A stretch of 34,224 nt of DNA, from contig CAJUAS010000019.1 in the NCBI GenBank assembly GCA_910584395.1, positions 1 through 34,224 of the forward strand. The letters run 5' to 3'. Source of the DNA: an uncultured Oscillospiraceae bacterium (GTDB lineage: Bacteria > Bacillota > Clostridia > Oscillospirales > Oscillospiraceae). Positions 1-7,302 of the stretch are shown here, one piece after another; the first letter of the stretch is position 1; each line of letters starts with the position of its first letter. Position numbers and translations under genes: made by a program. Under the pieces are notes generated by a model that had not been told where the DNA came from, made no database searches, and saw only the letters and a list, made by a program, of their open reading frames with translations.

Positions 1-526
1 ACTCCTTGCCGCAGCCGATGGGCCAGTTGACGGCGTAGGTGTCGATGCCCAGCTCGTGCTCGATCTCCTGACACAGCTCGAAGGGGTCGCGGGATTCCCG
101 ATCCATTTTGTTGATGAAGGTGAAAATGGGGATGTCCCGCATGACGCAGACCTTGAAGAGCTTGCGGGTCTGGGCCTCCACGCCCTTGGCCGCGTCAATG
201 ACCATGACGGCGGAGTCCGCCGCCATGAGGGTGCGGTAGGTGTCCTCAGAGAAGTCCTGATGGCCGGGGGTGTCCAAAATGTTGATGCAGTAGCCCTCGT
301 ACTGAAACTGCATCACCGAGGAGGTGACCGAAATGCCGCGCTGCTTCTCGATCTCCATCCAGTCGGAGGTGGCGGCCCGGGCGTTTTTCTTGCCCTTCAC
401 CACCCCCGCCTGCGCGATCGCCCCGCCGTAGAGCAAAAACTTCTCGGTGAGGGTGGTCTTGCCGGCGTCGGGGTGGGAGATGATGGCGAAGGTTCTCCGC
501 CTTGTGATTTCTTCGTTAATTGTCAT
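1..526 (-). CDS. prfC: Peptide chain release factor 3 (RF3), N-terminal part, cut by window edge
   Basis: Translational GTPase that recycles RF1/RF2 from the ribosome after termination. About 175 N-terminal residues are visible; the rest lies beyond position 1. The GTP-binding domain is clear: P-loop SHPDAGKTTLTEK near residue 18, and the G3 motif DTPGHQDFSEDTYRTL, whose QDFSEDT form is typical of RF3 rather than EF-G, LepA or TypA. NKMD (G4) follows in FINKMDRESRDPFEL. The start ATG at 526 has GGAGG about 8 nt upstream. It lies 73 nt downstream of the 601-1527 gene in the same direction with no terminator between, so the two may be co-transcribed. Confidence 0.95.
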   Translation of the reverse strand, partial: MTINEEITRRRTFAIISHPDAGKTTLTEKFLLYGGAIAQAGVVKGKKNARAATSDWMEIEKQRGISVTSSVMQFQYEGYCINILDTPGHQDFSEDTYRTLMAADSAVMVIDAAKGVEAQTRKLFKVCVMRDIPIFTFINKMDRESRDPFELCQEIEHELGIDTYAVNWPIGCGKE

Positions 527-600
527 GAAAACTGCCTCCATTCTTATGTTTCTTCTTGAATCGGGCAGTTTCCTACGTTGGACTGTGTCTCATGGCCCCG

Positions 601-1527
601 TTACCTCCCGAGGGACTGGGCCTGACGGTGGTAGGTGTGGCGAATCCCGCGAATGGCTACGCTGTACGCCCGGATATTCTCCGGCAGGGCCATGCCCATA
701 TACCCCGTGTCGCCGATGTGGTGGATGTCCGTGCCTGTCATCTTGCACTCCAAGGCAATGCGGCGGATGGTGTCCACGTCCGCCCCCTCCTGCGACGTGC
801 CGATGGCGGTGAGGGTCAGCTTGCCCAAGCTGTGGGCGTAGCTCACCAGCTCCCGGATATACCCGGTGGTGATGCCGGGGACAGTGCCGGGGGCGGGGAG
901 GAGGATCACGTCCGCCCCCGCCTTGGCAAAGGCGGCGATGTCCTTCTTGGTGATGATGTTCTCTCCCCCTTCGCCTACCACGCCGGAGGCGTGCATCTTC
1001 CCGGCGCACAGGACGATCTTGTCCCCCATGGCCTTGGAAATAGCGGAGAGGGTGGAGACGATGGCGGAATTGCTCACCCCGTTGCCGGGGTTGCCGGTGA
1101 GCACCAGCATATCAACCCCCATCTCCTGCGCCCGCTTGGCGTTGTCCACCGTGGCGTACCGCCCGGGGGACATGGCCCAGATGGTGTCGGCGTTGTCCTT
1201 TGCCAGCGCGTCGTCCACCGGTTCTAAGTTCACCCCGATCATCCGGCCGGTCAGCCGCTTCAGCTCCCGCACGGTCTCCTCGGTGGGCACGTCGGGGAGG
1301 GCCTGAACCACGGGCTTTTGCACGTCAAACATATTGAGGAGGATTAGATCCGCCCCCTGAGACGCGACGAACTCGGCGTTGGTCACGTCGGCCAGCATGG
1401 GCTGGACGATGCCGATGGTCTCGCAGGCCAGCACCCGGCCCTCGCTCCCCGCCACGGCGGCAAGGAAGTCCTCCTTCGTCAGGTGGGTCAGCTCGGAGGG
1501 GGTCATGCTCAAAACACGCTTTGCCAT
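601..1527 (-). CDS. Conserved TIM-barrel-like protein of unknown function
   Basis: A 308-residue soluble protein starting at the ATG at 1527, preceded by AGGAG at good spacing; an upstream in-frame ATG at 1608 falls inside the promoter and was not used. The sequence alternates beta strands and helices like a TIM barrel: strands near CETIGIVQP, DLILLNMFDV, IGVNLEP, DMLVLTGNPGNG, KIVLCAGKMHASG, DVILLPAPGTVPG and KLTLTAIGTSQEG. It resembles a bacterial family usually annotated as 'PEP phosphonomutase-like' or 'haloacid dehalogenase-like' (I believe DUF7916), but the motifs of neither enzyme class are evident, so no reaction is assigned. Glycine-rich turns after several strands (GNPGNG, PGTVPGITTG) would suit phosphate binding, which is inference. 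It has its own promoter and may carry prfC downstream in the same transcript. Confidence 0.75.
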   Translation of the reverse strand: MAKRVLSMTPSELTHLTKEDFLAAVAGSEGRVLACETIGIVQPMLADVTNAEFVASQGADLILLNMFDVQKPVVQALPDVPTEETVRELKRLTGRMIGVNLEPVDDALAKDNADTIWAMSPGRYATVDNAKRAQEMGVDMLVLTGNPGNGVSNSAIVSTLSAISKAMGDKIVLCAGKMHASGVVGEGGENIITKKDIAAFAKAGADVILLPAPGTVPGITTGYIRELVSYAHSLGKLTLTAIGTSQEGADVDTIRRIALECKMTGTDIHHIGDTGYMGMALPENIRAYSVAIRGIRHTYHRQAQSLGR

Positions 1528-1579
1528 AAAACTGCTCCTTTCGCGGCTTTCCGCTTTGGTAAACGTCATATGTGGGAAA

Positions 1580-1608
1580 AGTATACCAGATAGCCGGGGG
1601 AAATTCAA
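1580..1608 (-). promoter_or_regulatory. Sigma-70-type promoter of the 601-1527 gene
   Basis: On the minus strand: -35 TTGAAT (1603-1608), 17-bp spacer, -10 TATACT (1580-1585). The start codon is about 53 nt downstream of the -10, and the upstream gene's terminator hairpin ends just before the -35, which supports an independent transcription unit. Confidence 0.75.
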
Positions 1609-1628
1609 GGGAAAGAGGGGAGAACAAA

Positions 1629-1656
1629 CCCCGCCTACCAGACGGCAGGCGGGGTT
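1629..1656 (-). terminator. Terminator-like hairpin after the XRE gene
   Basis: CCCCGCCT (1629-1636) pairs with AGGCGGGG (1647-1654), extended by CC/GG inside with one mismatch and by AA/TT outside. On the minus strand it is followed by a short T-rich stretch. The XRE stop codon lies in the stem base. The arms nearly match those of the hairpin at 1965-1988. Confidence 0.65.
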
Positions 1657-1864
1657 AATCTTCCCTGTCAGGGATATATTCCATGATGTCCTCGATCCGG
1701 CACGACAGGGCCGCGCATAACTTGTTCAGTGTCTTGGTCTCCATGTTGTCGTTGGCGCGAAGCCGCCGAACCGTCTTGCTGTCGATACCGCCACGCTCTC
1801 GCAGCTGATAGGTAGACACGCCGCGCTGCTTCATCATCTTCCACAGTCTGTCAAAAACGATCAT
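1655..1864 (-). CDS. Small XRE/Cro-type helix-turn-helix regulator
   Basis: A 69-residue single-domain DNA-binding protein. The helix-turn-helix region is STYQLRERGGIDSKTVRRLR (about residues 18-37), followed by the family-typical NMETKTLNKLCAALSCRIED. This resembles the short Cro/C1-type (HTH_26-like) regulators common in clostridia. Start ATG at 1864 was chosen because GGAGGTG sits about 6 nt upstream; the ATG at 1885 overlaps that ribosome-binding site. The gene stands alone between two hairpins, with about 95 nt of AT-rich upstream DNA containing a palindrome at 1920-1934. Autoregulation is likely from family habit, but the target is unknown. Confidence 0.85.
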   Translation of the reverse strand: MIVFDRLWKMMKQRGVSTYQLRERGGIDSKTVRRLRANDNMETKTLNKLCAALSCRIEDIMEYIPDRED

Positions 1865-1919
1865 ATTGCACCTCCATATTGACACCGTTCAGTATGGGGG
1901 TTATAATCCTTTTTATTAA

Positions 1920-1934
1920 GGGGATATAGTCCCC
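1920..1934. promoter_or_regulatory. Candidate operator palindrome upstream of the XRE gene
   Basis: GGGGATATAGTCCCC has 5-bp perfect arms (GGGGA/TCCCC) around a 5-bp centre. It lies about 56 bp upstream of the XRE start and overlaps where the -35 would fall if TATAAC (about 1900-1905, minus strand) is the -10. Its role as an operator is inferred from position only. Confidence 0.35.
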
Positions 1935-1959
1935 ACAGCGAAACGGAATAGCCTTACGC

Positions 1960-1988
1960 AAAAACCCGCCTGCCAAATGGCAGGCGGG
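1960..1988 (-). terminator. Rho-independent terminator of gpmI
   Basis: Perfect 10-bp stem CCCGCCTGCC (1965-1974) / GGCAGGCGGG (1979-1988) with a 4-nt loop. On the minus strand it is followed by TTTTT (1960-1964), 23 nt beyond the gpmI stop codon. Confidence 0.85.
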
Positions 1989-2010
1989 GTTTGCTTTTCA
2001 TCAACTGAAC

Positions 2011-3534
2011 TTATTTCACCAGCAGGGACTTGCCCGTCATTTCCTTGGGCTGGGGAAGGCCCATAGCGTCCAGCATGGTGGGGATGATGTCGCACAGGCG
2101 GCCGTCGGCCAAGCTCTTGCAGGGGGCGTTCACCGCGCAGAAGGGCACCAGATTGGTGGTGTGGGCGGTGTAGGGAGTGACCCCGTCGGACTCCAGCATC
2201 CGGTCGGCGTTGCCGTGGTCGGCGGTGATGAAGCAGATGCCGTCCATCTTCCGAACAGCCTCCAGCACCCGGCCCACGCCGGTGTCCACCGCTTCCACCG
2301 CCTTGACGGCGGCATCAAACACGCCGGTGTGGCCCACCATGTCGCAGTTGGCGAAGTTGAGAATGACCACGTCATACTTGCCGCTCTCGATGTTCTCCAC
2401 CACCTTTTCGGTGACCTCGGGGGCGGACATCTCCGGCTGGAGGTCATAAGTCGCCACCTTGGGGGAGGGGATCAGGCAGCGGTCTTCGCCGGGGAACACC
2501 GTTTCCACGCCGCCGTTGAAGAAGAAGGTGACGTGGGCGTACTTCTCCGTCTCCGCGATGCGCAGCTGGGTCATGCCCAGCGAGGAGATGTACTCGCCAA
2601 AAATGTTGTTCAGGCTCTCCTTGGGGAAGGCGATGACCACGTTGGGCATGGAGGCGTCATAGGAGGTGGTGCAGACGTAATTCACCTTGAAGAAGCCCTT
2701 TTTCCGCTCAAAGCCCTTAAAGTCGGGGTCGACGAAGGTGCGGGTGATCTCCCGGGCGCGGTCGGGGCGGAAGTTCATAAAGATGATGGAGTCCCCCTCA
2801 CCGATCTCGGCGTGTTCGGCGGTGACCACGGGGATGACGAACTCGTCGGTGACCCCCGCATCATAGCTGGCCTGAATCGCGCCCACGGGGTCGCCGATGA
2901 ACCGTGCCTCGCTCTCGCCGTAGACCATGGCTTTGTAGGCCCGCTCGACCCGATCCCAGTTGGTGTCACGATCCATGGCGTAATAGCGGCCGGAGATGGT
3001 GGCGATCTGCGCGCCGTACTGGTCGCAGGTCTTCTTCATCTCCGCCACAAAGTCCTTGCCGGAGGTGGGGGGCACGTCGCGGCCGTCCATGAAGCAGTGG
3101 ACGAAGATCTTGGAGCAGCCCAGATCATGGGCCATCTTCACCGCCGCCTGAATGTGGGTGATGTGGCTGTGTACGCCGCCGTTGGACATCAGGCCGTAGA
3201 TGTGGACGGCCTTTCCCGCCTCCTTGGCCGCCAGCATGGCGTCCTTGTACGCCTTGTTCTCAAAGAAATCCCCGTCCTGAATGGACTTGGTGATCTTGGG
3301 CAGGTCCTGAAACACCACGCGGCCCGCGCCCATGTTGGTGTGACCCACCTCGGAATTGCCCATCTGCCCATCGGGCAGGCCCACGTCCATCCCGGAGGCG
3401 GACAGCTTGCTCACAGGATTGCTTGCAAACACCGCGTCCAGATTGGGCTTCTTGGCGGCGGCGACGGCGTTGCCCTTGTCCGGGGCGTTCAGGCCGAAGC
3501 CGTCCATGATGACCAAAACAGTTGGCTTTTTCAT
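2011..3534 (-). CDS. gpmI: 2,3-bisphosphoglycerate-independent phosphoglycerate mutase
   Basis: Interconverts 3- and 2-phosphoglycerate in glycolysis through a phosphoserine intermediate using Mn2+. The 507-residue length is normal for the family (about 510). Visible motifs: VIMDGFGLN with first metal ligand Asp11, MGNSEVGHTNMGAG with catalytic Ser61, HCFMDGRDVPP, ISGRYYAMDRDTNWDR, NFANCDMVGHTG and TADHGNADRM. The ATG at 3534 is preceded by AAGGAGG at 7 nt; a TTG one codon upstream is a weaker alternative. It is the last gene of trmL-pgk-tpiA-gpmI, but a strong hairpin lies directly upstream, so transcription reaching gpmI may be reduced. A good terminator follows. Confidence 0.97.
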   Translation of the reverse strand: MKKPTVLVIMDGFGLNAPDKGNAVAAAKKPNLDAVFASNPVSKLSASGMDVGLPDGQMGNSEVGHTNMGAGRVVFQDLPKITKSIQDGDFFENKAYKDAMLAAKEAGKAVHIYGLMSNGGVHSHITHIQAAVKMAHDLGCSKIFVHCFMDGRDVPPTSGKDFVAEMKKTCDQYGAQIATISGRYYAMDRDTNWDRVERAYKAMVYGESEARFIGDPVGAIQASYDAGVTDEFVIPVVTAEHAEIGEGDSIIFMNFRPDRAREITRTFVDPDFKGFERKKGFFKVNYVCTTSYDASMPNVVIAFPKESLNNIFGEYISSLGMTQLRIAETEKYAHVTFFFNGGVETVFPGEDRCLIPSPKVATYDLQPEMSAPEVTEKVVENIESGKYDVVILNFANCDMVGHTGVFDAAVKAVEAVDTGVGRVLEAVRKMDGICFITADHGNADRMLESDGVTPYTAHTTNLVPFCAVNAPCKSLADGRLCDIIPTMLDAMGLPQPKEMTGKSLLVK

Positions 3535-3554
3535 CAAAGTTCCTCCTTCGGTTG

Positions 3555-3585
3555 AAAAAGGGGCGGCGTATTGCCGCCCCTTTTT
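3555..3585 (-). terminator. Intercistronic terminator-like hairpin between tpiA and gpmI
   Basis: GGGGCGGC (3560-3567) pairs with GCCGCCCC (3573-3580) around a 5-nt loop, with AAAAA/TTTTT flanks. On the minus strand it ends in TTTTT, 14 nt after the tpiA stop and about 20 nt before the gpmI start. The form is that of an intrinsic terminator, yet there is no room for a promoter before gpmI, so it more likely attenuates or stabilises transcript ends. Confidence 0.75.
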
Positions 3586-3599
3586 GTTTGGGTTACCTA

Positions 3600-4373
3600 T
3601 CAGTCTTGGTTAGACGCGTTAATGATCTCCAAGAAGGTCTTGGGCTCAAGGGACGCGCCGCCGATCAGGCCGCCGTCGATGTCCTCGTTGCTCAGCAGCT
3701 CCGCGGCGTTCTTGGCGTTCATCGAACCGCCGTAAAGGACGGACATACTCCGGGCCACCCGCGCGCCGTAGGTCTTGCGGATCAGGGTGCGGATCGCGCC
3801 GCAGACCTCAGCGGCCTGCGCGGACGTGGCGGTCTTGCCCGTGCCGATGGCCCAGATGGGCTCATAGGCGACCACAATGCGGCGCACCTGCTCCGGGGTG
3901 ACGCCCGCCAGAGCGCACTTGAGCTGATAGGTGATCTTCTCCATGGTCACGCCCAGCTCCCGCTCCTCAAGGCTCTCGCCCACGCAGAGGATGGGGCGCA
4001 GACCGGCGCGCAGGGCGGCGTGGATCTTCTTGTTCACGTCCATGTCGGTCTCGTTATAGTAAGCGCGGCGCTCGGAGTGGCCCAGCACCACATACTTCGC
4101 GCCCGCCTCCTTCACCATCTCGGCGGAGCACTCACCGGTATAAGCCCCGGAGGTCTCATAGTGGCAGTTCTCCGTGCCGATGGAGATCTTCACGTCCTTG
4201 AAGGCGCGCACGCCGGCCTGAAGGTTGACGGGGGGCACAAGGAGCACGGCCTCGCACCACTTGGGCTTGCCGAGGATCTCCCGCATCTCGGCGGCATACT
4301 CCTTGGTCTCGGTGATGGTCTTGTTCATCTTCCAGTTTCCGGCGATGATGGTCTTGCGATAACGACGATTCAT
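3600..4373 (-). CDS. tpiA: Triosephosphate isomerase
   Basis: Interconverts dihydroxyacetone phosphate and glyceraldehyde 3-phosphate as a cytoplasmic TIM-barrel dimer. At 257 residues it has standard length. The catalytic set is complete: Lys15 in GNWKMNKT, His99 in VLGHSERR and Glu171 in AYEPIWAIGTGKTA. The phosphate-binding loops VLYGGSMNAKNAAEL and DGGLIGGASL near the C-terminus are present. The ATG at 4373 is preceded by AGGAAG about 8 nt upstream. It lies 74 nt downstream of pgk in the same direction without a terminator. Confidence 0.97.
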   Translation of the reverse strand: MNRRYRKTIIAGNWKMNKTITETKEYAAEMREILGKPKWCEAVLLVPPVNLQAGVRAFKDVKISIGTENCHYETSGAYTGECSAEMVKEAGAKYVVLGHSERRAYYNETDMDVNKKIHAALRAGLRPILCVGESLEERELGVTMEKITYQLKCALAGVTPEQVRRIVVAYEPIWAIGTGKTATSAQAAEVCGAIRTLIRKTYGARVARSMSVLYGGSMNAKNAAELLSNEDIDGGLIGGASLEPKTFLEIINASNQD

Positions 4374-4447
4374 GCAAATTACTTCCTTTCTTGTGCCTTT
4401 AGTACCGTTTTCTAATACGCTTACGGGCCGCGCTGTCTACGGGTCGC

Positions 4448-5728
4448 TTATGCGTCCAGCAGGCAGGCCACGCCGGGCAGCTCCTTGCCCTCCATAAACT
4501 CCAGAGAGGCGCCGCCGCCGGTGGAGATATGGGTCATCTTGTCGGCGTAGCCGAGCTGCTGGACGGCCGCCGCGCTGTCGCCGCCGCCGATGATGGTGAT
4601 GGCGGAGGTCTTGGAGAGGGCGTCAGCCACGGCCTTGGTGCCCACGGCGAACTTCTCGAACTCAAACACGCCCATCGGGCCGTTCCAGATCACCGTGCCC
4701 GCGTCGGCCACGGCGTCGCAGTAGAGCTTGATGGTCTCCGGCCCGATGTCCAGACCCTGCCAGCCGTCGGGGATCTCCCCGGCCTTGACCGTCTGGGCGT
4801 TGGCGTCGGGGGAGAAGGCGTCGGCGCACACGGTGTCCACCGGCAGCAGGAGCTTCACGCCCTTGGCCTTGGCCTTCTCGATCATCTCCAGAGAGTAGTC
4901 CTTCCAGTCGGCCTCCAGCAGGCTGTCGCCCACCTTGCCGCCCTGCGCGGCGGAGAAGGTGTAGGCCATGCCGCCGCCGATGATGATGGTGTCGGCGATC
5001 TCCAGCAGATTGTTGATCACGCCGATCTTGGAGCTGACCTTAGAGCCGCCCAGAATGGCCACCAGAGGACGCTTGGGATTGGCCAGCGCGCCGCCGATGA
5101 CCTCCAGCTCCTTCTGAATGAGGAAGCCGGACACGGCGGGGAGGTAGTCGGCCACAATGGCGGTGGAGGCGTGGGCGCGGTGGACAGCGCCAAAAGCGTC
5201 GGAGACATACACGCCGTCCTCTCCGGCCAGCGCGGCCATCTTCTTGGCCAGCTCGGGGTCACCCTTGGTCTCCCCGGCTTCAAAGCGGGTGTTCTGGAGG
5301 AGCATGATCTCGCCGCCCTTCAGGGCCGCGGCCTTGGCCTGCGCGTCAGGGCCGACCACGTCGTCGGCCAGAATGACGCTCTTGCCCAGCAGCTCGCTCA
5401 GGCGGGCAGCCACAGGCTCCATGCGAAGCTCCTTCAAAGACTTCTGCCACTTCTCCTCGGTGAGGGTGGCGGGGTCTTTGCCCTTCTCGGTCTGCTTCTT
5501 GACCCACTTGTCAAAGCTGGCCACCGGCTTGCCCATGTGGGAGCAGGCGATGACGGCCGCGCCCTGATCCAGAAGATACTGAATGGTGGGCAGAGCGGCG
5601 CGGATGCGCTTGTCGTCGGTGATCACGCCGCTCCCGTCCTTGGCAAGGGGCACGTTGAAGTCACAGCGCAGCAGCACCTTCTTCCCCGCCACGTCAATGT
5701 CCTTGACTGTTTTTTTGTTGTAATTCAT
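4448..5728 (-). CDS. pgk: Phosphoglycerate kinase with a small insertion
   Basis: Makes ATP and 3-phosphoglycerate from 1,3-bisphosphoglycerate and ADP. At 426 residues it is about 30 longer than typical bacterial enzymes (about 395). Motifs: LLRCDFNVPL (substrate Arg21), SDAFGAVHRAHAS, AILGGSKVSSKIGVI, NGPMGVFE, and TIIGGGDSAAAV plus STGGGASLEFMEG at the C-terminal nucleotide site. The extra length is a charged stretch at about residues 70-102, directly after SHMGKP; the usual sequence here is SHLGRP, so the second substrate-contacting Arg is Lys. Start ATG at 5728 has AGGAGAGG upstream. It lies 58 nt after trmL with no clear terminator between; gapA is not in the window. Confidence 0.97.
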   Translation of the reverse strand: MNYNKKTVKDIDVAGKKVLLRCDFNVPLAKDGSGVITDDKRIRAALPTIQYLLDQGAAVIACSHMGKPVASFDKWVKKQTEKGKDPATLTEEKWQKSLKELRMEPVAARLSELLGKSVILADDVVGPDAQAKAAALKGGEIMLLQNTRFEAGETKGDPELAKKMAALAGEDGVYVSDAFGAVHRAHASTAIVADYLPAVSGFLIQKELEVIGGALANPKRPLVAILGGSKVSSKIGVINNLLEIADTIIIGGGMAYTFSAAQGGKVGDSLLEADWKDYSLEMIEKAKAKGVKLLLPVDTVCADAFSPDANAQTVKAGEIPDGWQGLDIGPETIKLYCDAVADAGTVIWNGPMGVFEFEKFAVGTKAVADALSKTSAITIIGGGDSAAAVQQLGYADKMTHISTGGGASLEFMEGKELPGVACLLDA

Positions 5729-5786
5729 AACAATACCTCTCCTTTCGCGCCTTTATGATCGTTTTTCCTTTGGATAACCCGAACGA

Positions 5787-6287
5787 TCAAGGAGCTTCCC
5801 CCATCTCCCCCGCGTCCTGCATTCCGGGGAAATTCAGCTGCCGCAGGGCCTCGTACACCATGACGGCCACGCTGTTGGACAGGTTGAGACTGCGTTCCCC
5901 CGGCTGCATGGGGATGCGGACACACCGTTCCCGGTAGTCCTCCCGCAGCCCTTGGGGCAGGCCGGCCGACTCCTTGCCGAACATGAGCCAGCAGTCCGGC
6001 GTATAGACCGCCCGGTCATACCGTCTCGGGGCTTTCGTGGTCGCCAGCCACAGCTCCTTGGGACTTTGGCGGCGGAGAAAGTCCTCCACGCTTTCGTAAT
6101 AGGTCACGTCCAGTCTGGGCCAATAGTCCAGCCCGCAGCGCTTCATGTTGCGCCGCACCGCCGCCTCGCTGATATCAAATCCCAGCGGGCCAATCAGGTG
6201 CAGGCGGCTTCCCGTCAGCACACAGGTGCGGGCGATATTGCCGCAATTCTGCGGGATCTCCGGCTCGACCAAAACCACGTTGAGCAT
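5787..6287 (-). CDS. trmL: tRNA (cytidine/uridine-34-2'-O)-methyltransferase TrmL
   Basis: SPOUT-class methyltransferase that 2'-O-methylates the wobble nucleotide of certain tRNA-Leu species, using S-adenosylmethionine. The 166 residues match the family. Motifs: N-terminal NVVLVEPEIPQNCGNIART, SRLHLIGPLGF, the knot segment LMFGKESAGLP and the C-terminal LNLSNSVAVMVYEALRQ. The ATG at 6287 was chosen over the upstream ATG at 6332 because GGAG lies about 7 nt before it and family members begin here. It is the first gene of the glycolytic operon and has a promoter at 6321-6349, so it is probably co-transcribed with pgk. Confidence 0.93.
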   Translation of the reverse strand: MLNVVLVEPEIPQNCGNIARTCVLTGSRLHLIGPLGFDISEAAVRRNMKRCGLDYWPRLDVTYYESVEDFLRRQSPKELWLATTKAPRRYDRAVYTPDCWLMFGKESAGLPQGLREDYRERCVRIPMQPGERSLNLSNSVAVMVYEALRQLNFPGMQDAGEMGEAP

Positions 6288-6320
6288 GGGCTTTCTCCGA
6301 CCTCCTATTGAACAGTGACC

Positions 6321-6349
6321 ATTATAATGCAAACCCGCCCCAAAAGCAA
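6321..6349 (-). promoter_or_regulatory. Promoter of trmL-pgk-tpiA-gpmI
   Basis: Minus strand: -35 TTGCTT (6344-6349), 17-bp spacer, -10 TATAAT (6321-6326). The trmL start is about 34 nt downstream of the -10. It is divergent from the proB promoter at 6394-6422. Confidence 0.8.
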
Positions 6350-6393
6350 GGAATTTTTATGACATTTTATATAAATTTAACATTTCTTTTGGA

Positions 6394-6422
6394 TAGACAA
6401 ACCAGAGTGCGTGTGCTATGAT
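6394..6422 (+). promoter_or_regulatory. Promoter of proBA
   Basis: -35 TAGACA (6394-6399), 17-bp spacer, -10 TATGAT (6417-6422). It predicts a leader of about 70 nt before the proB start codon, containing the hairpin at 6436-6469. Confidence 0.65.
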
Positions 6423-6435
6423 GGCTGTATCCATA

Positions 6436-6469
6436 CGGCCGTTCTCCCTGTATTTTCCAAGAGCGGCCG
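6436..6469 (+). promoter_or_regulatory. Hairpin in the proBA leader
   Basis: CGGCCGTTCT (6436-6445) pairs over 10 positions (one G-U) with AGAGCGGCCG (6460-6469), loop of 14 nt. No T-run follows, so it is not a terminator; it ends about 15 nt before the ribosome-binding site. A role in translation or RNA stability is speculative. Confidence 0.4.
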
Positions 6470-6498
6470 GAAATACCCGACAAAAAGAGGGATTGCAC

Positions 6499-7299
6499 AT
6501 GGACGCCCAACTCATCGTCGTGAAGGTCGGCACTTCGACCCTGATCCGGGAAAACGGAAAACTGAATCTCACCAACATGGAGCATCTGGCCCGCGCCCTG
6601 TGCGACCTCTCCAACATGGGCCACCGGGTGGTGCTGGTGTCCTCCGGCGCCATCGGCATCGGCACGGGCAAGCTGGCCCTCTCCGCGCGCCCCTCGGAGC
6701 TGCGGATGAAGCAGGCGGCGTCCGCCGTGGGCCAGTGCGAAATGATGCACCTTTATGACAAGTTTTTCGGGGAGTACAACCACACGGTGGCCCAGATCCT
6801 CCTCACCGCCGCCGATGTGGCCGACCCGGTGCGCGCCGCCCACCTCTCCGCCACCTTCGGCGCGCTTTTGGAGCTGGGCTGCATCCCCATCGTCAACGAA
6901 AACGACGCCGTCGATCCCACCGAGGTGGAAACGGGCGCGGCCAAGGTGCTGGGTGACAACGACACCCTCTCCGCCATCGTCTCCAAGCTGTGCAAGGCCG
7001 ACCTTTTAGTGCTGCTCAGCGACATCGACGGTCTCTTTGACTCCGACCCCCATCACAACCCCGACGCCAAGCTCCTCTCCACCGTCCCCGCCCTCACCGA
7101 AGAGATCCTCTCTCTGGCGGGCAGCCCCGGCAGCCGTTGGGGCACGGGGGGTATGGCCACCAAGCTCTCCGCCGCGCAGGTGGCCACCGGCGCAGGCATT
7201 GACATGGTCATCACCCACGGCGCGCACCCGGAGCGTCTTTACGATATCGTGGCCGGAAAGGCCGTCGGCACTCGGTTTCTCGCCCAAAAGGAGGGGTAA
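6499..7299 (+). CDS. proB: Glutamate 5-kinase, short form without PUA domain
   Basis: First step of proline synthesis: phosphorylates L-glutamate at the gamma-carboxyl with ATP. The 266 residues cover only the amino-acid kinase domain; the C-terminal RNA-binding-like PUA domain of E. coli-type enzymes (about 367 residues) is absent, as in many Firmicutes. Motifs: IVVKVGTSTL at the N-terminus, VLVSSGAIGIG, PIVNENDAV, GDNDTLSAIV, LLSDIDGLFDSDP and WGTGGMATKLSAA. The ATG at 6499 is used because AGAGGG precedes it and the kinase fold begins here; an in-frame ATG at 6418 lies inside the promoter. proA follows after 3 nt, so the product is passed to ProA. Confidence 0.96.
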   Translation: MDAQLIVVKVGTSTLIRENGKLNLTNMEHLARALCDLSNMGHRVVLVSSGAIGIGTGKLALSARPSELRMKQAASAVGQCEMMHLYDKFFGEYNHTVAQILLTAADVADPVRAAHLSATFGALLELGCIPIVNENDAVDPTEVETGAAKVLGDNDTLSAIVSKLCKADLLVLLSDIDGLFDSDPHHNPDAKLLSTVPALTEEILSLAGSPGSRWGTGGMATKLSAAQVATGAGIDMVITHGAHPERLYDIVAGKAVGTRFLAQKEG

Positions 7300-7302
7300 A
7301 CA

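Noticed and set aside
2161..3555. 464-codon plus-strand frame opposite gpmI
   Set aside because: Compositional shadow of gpmI; no recognisable domain and no ribosome-binding site.
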